Source of the DNA: Alviniconcha marisindica
Lineage: Eukaryota > Mollusca > Gastropoda > Provannidae
Reading direction: 5' to 3'
Assembly (NCBI GenBank): GCA_018857735.1
Contig: JABMCL010000013.1
Coordinates: 176,001 to 240,000 of the forward strand
DNA length: 64,000 nucleotides
Shown here one piece after another: positions 35,577-64,000 of the stretch. The notes under the pieces are model-generated. The model was not told the origin of the DNA and made no database searches. It saw only the letters and a program-made list of their open reading frames with translations. The position numbers and the translations under genes were made by a program. Numbering within the stretch: position 1 is the stretch's first letter; every line of letters starts with the position of its first letter.

Positions 35577-35741
35577 GGTGTTGCTTAATGTCCTCGGATG
35601 TCGGTTGACATATTCGGGACAAACTGAGACCAATGCATCATGAGCATGGTTCAATATTGCTTTACCTCCACGGAAACCAGAAGGCTCGTTAGGACGGACA
35701 GCCCAGGACGGCCACCTCGACTCTCACACAGCTCCTGAACT
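35577..35741 (-). mobile_element. SINE-like interspersed repeat, inverted relative to the copy at 62.2 kb
   Basis: The 165 bases are the reverse complement of 62180-62345 with small differences. Shared blocks include GTTGCTTAATGTCCTCGGAT, GTCGGTTGACATA and GGCTCGTTAGGACGGA. No coding capacity. Confidence 0.8.
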
Positions 35742-36369
35742 ATGTTATAATCACAGTATTGTGCTCCTTGATTATATAGCTACGGAACAGCCTAGTGTAG
35801 GCAGGGTCATACCTGACCATTAATTTTTGGTTAGGTCCAGTTCGACAGGCTAACTCAGGTCTGACACCCCACGCGCGGCAGGGGCAGTGGTATACTGAAC
35901 GTCGCGCGAAGCAGCGCTCGACTCGCGACAGAAACACACACACACACACACACACCATGCACACACAGCGCTCGGACAGTGACAGAGCGCTAGTCTTACA
36001 GGATCAGTTCACTCTCTTCCACAAACCCTTGCATTCGTTGCCGCGACAGCTAACGACTACGCTGACAGCCGCGCCGACACAGCAGCTCAACGCCGGAAAT
36101 TGATTTCAGGTAAGCTAATTTGACCTGCGTTCGTTTTGCCAGCTGCTTATTAGCGTGTTGTCACTTTAGGCATCGGTTACTTTCTTCTTCTTCTTCTTCC
36201 TTTTTATTTTTATTTTTTTTAAATCTTGCAGAGGCGTGGGAAGGAGGAGGAGGGGAACTATAAATAAAAAGTATAATTGGAATCAAGGAAACACTGAATG
36301 AAAGCGGACATGTGAGATTTGTCGCTAATGGTGTGTTCAGTAGTAGGAAGCGCGACTGTCGGCGGACTG

Positions 36370-36434
36370 CGAGTACGGGACGTAAAACACCGAGTTACTT
36401 ACTTACTGCGAGGACGGGACGTAAAACACACACC

Positions 36435-36478
<44 letters not shown>

Positions 36479-37272
36479 ACTTACTTACTGCGAGGACTGG
36501 GACGTAAAACACCGAGTTACTGATTTACTTGCTGCGAGGACTGGGACGTAAAACACCGAGTTACTTACTTACTTACTGCGAGGACTGGGTAGTAAAACAC
36601 CGAGTTACTTACTACTTACTGCGAGGACTGGGACGTAAAACACCGAGTTACTTACTTACTTACTGCGAGGACTGGGACGTAAAACACCGAGTTACTTACT
36701 TACTTACTGCGAGGACTGGGACGTAAAACACCGAGTTGCTTACTTACTTACTGCGAGGACTGGGGCGTAAAACACCGAGTTACTTACTTACTTACTTACT
36801 GAGAGGACTGGGACGTAAAACACCAAGTTACTGACTTACTTACTGCGAGGACTGGGGCATAAAACACCGAGTTACTTACTTACTTACTGCGAGGACTGGG
36901 ACGTAAAACACCGAGTTACTTACTTACTTACTGCGAGGACTGGGGCGTAAAACACGGAGTTACTTACTTACTGCGAGGACTGGGGCGTAAAACACCGAGT
37001 TACTCACTTACTTACTTACTGCGAGGACTGGGACGTAAAACACCAAGTTATTTACTTACTGCGAGGACTGGGACGTAAAACACCAAGTTATTTACTTACT
37101 GCGAGGACAGGGGCATAAAACACCGAGTTACTTACTTACTTACTGCGAGGACTGGGGCATAAAAAACCACTGACTACTTACTTACTGACTGACTTACTTA
37201 CTTACTTACTTACTGACTACTTACTTACTTACTTACTTACTTACTGCGAGGACTGGGGCATAAAACACCGAG

Positions 37273-37361
<89 letters not shown>

Positions 37362-37446
37362 CGAGGACTGGGGCATAAAACACCGAGTTACGTACTTACT
37401 TACTGCGAGGACTGGGACGTAAAACACCGAGTTACTTACTTACTTA

Positions 37447-37488
<42 letters not shown>

Positions 37489-37905
37489 TACTGAGAGGAC
37501 TGGGACGTAAAACACCAAGTTACTTACTTACTTACTGCGCGGACTGGGGCATAAAACACCGAGTTACTTACTTACTTACTTACTGCGAGGATTGGGACGT
37601 AAAACACCGAGTTACTTACTTACTTACTGCGAGGACTGGGGCATAAAACACCGAGTTACTTACTTACTTACTTACTGCGAGGACTGGGACGTAAAACATC
37701 CGAGTTACTTACTTACTGCGAGGACTGGGACGTAAAACACCGAGTTACCTACTTACTGACTGAGAGGACTGGGACGTAAAACACCGAGTTACTTACTTAC
37801 TGAGAGGACTGGGACGTAAAACACCAAGTTACTTACTTACTTACTTACTGCGAGGACTGGGACGTAAAACACCGAGTTACTTACTTACTTACTGCGAGGA
37901 CTGAC
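36370..37905. repeat. Satellite of ~42-48-bp units: TTAC tetramers plus GCGAGGACTGGGACGTAAAACACCGAG
   Basis: About 27 units, each joining (TTAC)2-5 to a conserved block TGCGAGGACTGGGACGTAAA followed by ACACCGAG. Two long (TTAC)n expansions lie at about 37190-37250 and 37270-37360, and a (TTGC)n patch at 37448-37480. The block is the reverse complement of the dispersed GGTGTTTTACG motif. All open frames over it are repeat-derived. Confidence 0.95.
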
Positions 37906-38022
37906 TTTATAATTTAAGCGCAAAAGGAGACGTACTGTATCCTAGAGCTCAGAAGTGACACAGTTGTCAGTCGATTATGATCCAGTCAGTGAAAAGAATG
38001 CTTAACTGCATGCATGTAATAA

Positions 38023-38173
<151 letters not shown>

Positions 38174-38519
38174 GTATTCGCACGGCGCTAAAACACACGC
38201 GTACGAGCGAGTAAGAGATGAAGAGAGAGGTGTTCAGTAATTTCAATATGTATGAGACGTGACCCTCCACAACTATGCATAATATCGTCAGTACGTAGCG
38301 AGTAAGGTTATTTAACGACACATGACCGCCACAGGGTCTGCACGCTATGTCATCTCAGTAGCACACAAGTGTGTGTGAGCCTTCATGGGCGTCTGACTTA
38401 TTATTATCCACTTCACTTAATGAAGTTTAGAGTACTGTGGTACTGACTTTTGGGTCACAAAATGCTCAATGCAGCCTTAAAAACAAAACAAAACAAAAAA
38501 CAACAACTGTTATTTTTTA

Positions 38520-38620
38520 TAATAATAATGATAATGGGTACTTAGAGCGCCTAACCCGCACAGGCCCTAGGCGCTTACACATTTTTTTAAATATACGTGT
38601 TTTCAAGATTCAGTGCATGC

Positions 38621-38689
<69 letters not shown>

Positions 38690-38710
38690 GCGGCGCGGCA
38701 CGCACGCGCG
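38520..38710. repeat. LINE/SINE tail-like segment followed by (CA)n
   Basis: AATAATGATAATGGGTACTT followed by AGAGCGCCTAACCCG and AGGCGCTTACAC resembles the 'AGCGC...GGCGCTT' tails common at the ends of invertebrate retroposons. A 66-base CA run (38622-38687) and CG-rich sequence follow. Confidence 0.55.
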
Positions 38711-38875
38711 CGTGCGCACGCACGCACTCGAACTTCAGGGCAATGAGACTGAAGAAAATGTTTCTGAAAAGAGAAAGGCTTTCAAGGAAGATTTGGAAGA
38801 ACCGACAGAGGCAGTATGACGGACAGAAACTGTGAATTGATTCCAGGTAGCTGGAGCCTGGTAAAAAAACAAACC

Positions 38876-38908
38876 GGGGGGGGGGGGGGTGGGGGGGGGG
38901 GGGGGGGG
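38876..38908. repeat. Poly-G tract (33 bases with one T)
   Basis: One of about a dozen G or C runs of 17 bases or more in the window. Others: 27327-27350, 31101-31126, 35425-35443, 42430-42489 (interrupted), 45829-45853, 47187-47209, 48775-48792 (C), 50677-50713 (C), 51427-51458, 56293-56309 (C), 59668-59694. Confidence 0.95.
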
Positions 38909-39145
38909 ATCTTTTGAAGCGATTTAGATTTTTTTAGATTTAAAAAAAAACAACTGAGCTGGTCTTCACTGTTGTTCTAGAAGTCTTTGGCCCACGGAGA
39001 ATCGGAAATTCCTGTTCACCACGAGACTCATGGGCCCACACCCGTGGCCTTAGGAGATCATGTAACCTCTGCATTGATCAGTGTTTTGACCGTACCCGAA
39101 AGGGAGAACCCCGGTGACTGATGTTGATTTTGTTACGTATAAAAG

Positions 39146-39583
39146 TTGAAAGGCTTGTTGCATCAAAGTCGAAGCTTGCTGTATCAGATTGGACGTTTGC
39201 CTAACTCTATTGACTTGCAAATTTCGGCTGATCGTTGCGCTGTGAAGTTAAATGGTCCATTTCCAGATAACAAAAATAATATTCGTGTAGCCTGTAGCCA
39301 TTACAGTCAGAAGGTAAAATCCGTACGCCTGGCTAAACAACATCTTCTCATAAACCTGAAGCTGGCTACCGCCGTGACAAATCAAGTGCTCGAAATCCAG
39401 ACGTGTGACACCACTTGTGCTAAACGCTTGGTGTGGAGTGCGGAAAAAACAACTGCGAAAAGCACGGACGACAACAGTAAAACGCAATCAAAAATAATAA
39501 CTCACAGCCGGAAACGCCTGTCAGCAAACTTTCAGATTACAGGAGTGACATTGTTCTTCAGTATTATTACCCATTTTACTTAG
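39146..39583 (+). other. Unrecognised 145-codon open frame
   Basis: The translation is compositionally normal, not repeat-derived (for example LLYQIGRLPNSIDLQISADR and KSVRLAKQHLLINLKLATAV), and has several cysteines, but I recognise no family. The context is repeat-rich and 500 bases upstream of the CSRP first exon. It could be a decayed mobile-element ORF, an unrelated single exon or chance. Confidence 0.15.
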
Positions 39584-40101
39584 ATCTTTAATTATAGGCC
39601 TAATCTGGAAACTATAAAAAAATAAAAAATAAATCTCAGCCCCTCCACCCCCACCACCACCCCCACCCCACGATTTTTTGTGTTTTTGTTTTGTTTGATG
39701 TTGTTTGTTTTGTTTTGTTTTTCTTTGATGTTGTTTGTTTTGTTTTGTTTTTGTTTGTAAACTCCAATAACAGCGCTCCTTTATTCGGTCCGAACCTTAA
39801 CCCAATGTTGTTTCCAGAAAAAGATAAGGGCTAGGGTGGCAGTTACAAAAAGGAGCGCTTACCTTCAAGTAAACTTGTCCTGTCGAGAATCATGACTGTC
39901 GTTTACACGTCTCGGCTCTTGTTAAGCATAACGGGTTGAACTTTGCTGGTTTCAGGCTGGGTCAGACGGGACAAGGCCGCTCACTTTCCGACCTTGGGCT
40001 TTGGAAGCAGACGACACTTTCCGCCAGTCGAATCAGCCCTGCCTCTTCATTGTGAAAAACGCCAGAGAATCATCGGCGGCTGTTCTCCTGACTGGATTTT
40101 A

Positions 40102-63674
<23,573 letters not shown>

Positions 63675-63699
63675 GTGAGTACCGTGCTGCGTCATCAGC

Positions 63700-63890
63700 A
63701 GTCATGTCATGTCATCTGTGCCCGCAGTTATCAGCAAACACGTCGTCTGTGTCATCAGCAATCACGTCATCTGTGTCACAAGCAGTCACGTCATCTGTGT
63801 CAGAAGTCACGTCATCCGCGTCATCAGCAATCATGCCATCTGCGTTATCAGCAATCAGGCCATCTGTGTCATCAGAAATCACGTCATTTA
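63700..63890. repeat. Degenerate ~24-bp GTCATCTGTGTCATCAGCAATCAC repeat
   Basis: About eight diverged copies begin 30 bases after the exon 10 donor. The three-frame open translations (Ser/Val/Ile- or His/Gln-rich) are repeat-derived. Confidence 0.85.
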
Positions 63891-64000
63891 GGTCTAAACC
63901 TCAAAGGGGTCGTTAGTTAGTAACTGAATTTTAATGTCATGTCAACTGCACAGGGTCACTCTTGTTATATTTATATATTAAACCCCTTTTCAAATCAAAT

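Noticed and set aside
36312..37646. Repeated small frames with YLLTYCEDWD-like peptides
   Set aside because: Derived from the TTAC satellite.

Overview
The window is animal nuclear DNA, most likely from a mollusc and probably a gastropod. This is inferred from small exons in large AT-rich introns, very dense microsatellites, minisatellites and decayed non-LTR retrotransposons, and from the gene content. No database search was possible. All exon calls come from reading frame, GT-AG splice sites, phase continuity and recognition of protein families.

Left part, 1-20.6 kb. Positions 1 to about 4745 look like the long 3' UTR of a plus-strand gene whose coding part lies left of the window. It ends at an AATAAA at 4725-4730. 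Converging on it is a complete minus-strand gene for V-type proton ATPase subunit B. It has 14 coding exons between 20538 and 7164 that join without a break into 523 residues, followed by a 3' UTR of about 2.3 kb ending near 4870. Its introns hold a LINE fragment with a reverse transcriptase motif, a short inverted-repeat element, a large minisatellite and several local duplications.

Middle part, 20.6-30.4 kb. A plus-strand gene starts divergently from the subunit B gene across a short shared promoter. It encodes a leucine-rich-repeat protein of the RNI/AMN1 type, about 535 residues in four coding exons. Its last intron contains a decayed retroelement ORF1 resembling DIRS-type Gag. The end of its last exon, stop codon included, is followed by about seven diverged tandem copies of itself. 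A second degenerate tandem array follows.

Repeat desert, 30.4-55.8 kb. No gene is recognised here except one short exon at 40102-40141 that encodes a signal peptide. The rest is (CA)n, (CT)n and GACA tracts, long G or C runs, a 256-bp palindrome, a 1.5-kb TTAC-rich satellite, minisatellites and LINE/SINE remnants. Most of it is a 15.7-kb first intron of the next gene.

Right part, 55.8-64 kb. Nine further plus-strand exons continue in phase from the signal peptide exon. They encode 826 residues of a secreted protein made of successive superoxide-dismutase-like domains, as in the copper-only SOD repeat proteins (CSRPs). Six domains are visible. The third has a full set of four copper ligands and the sixth has the first three before the window ends. 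The first, second, fourth and fifth have lost ligands. The gene continues beyond position 64000.
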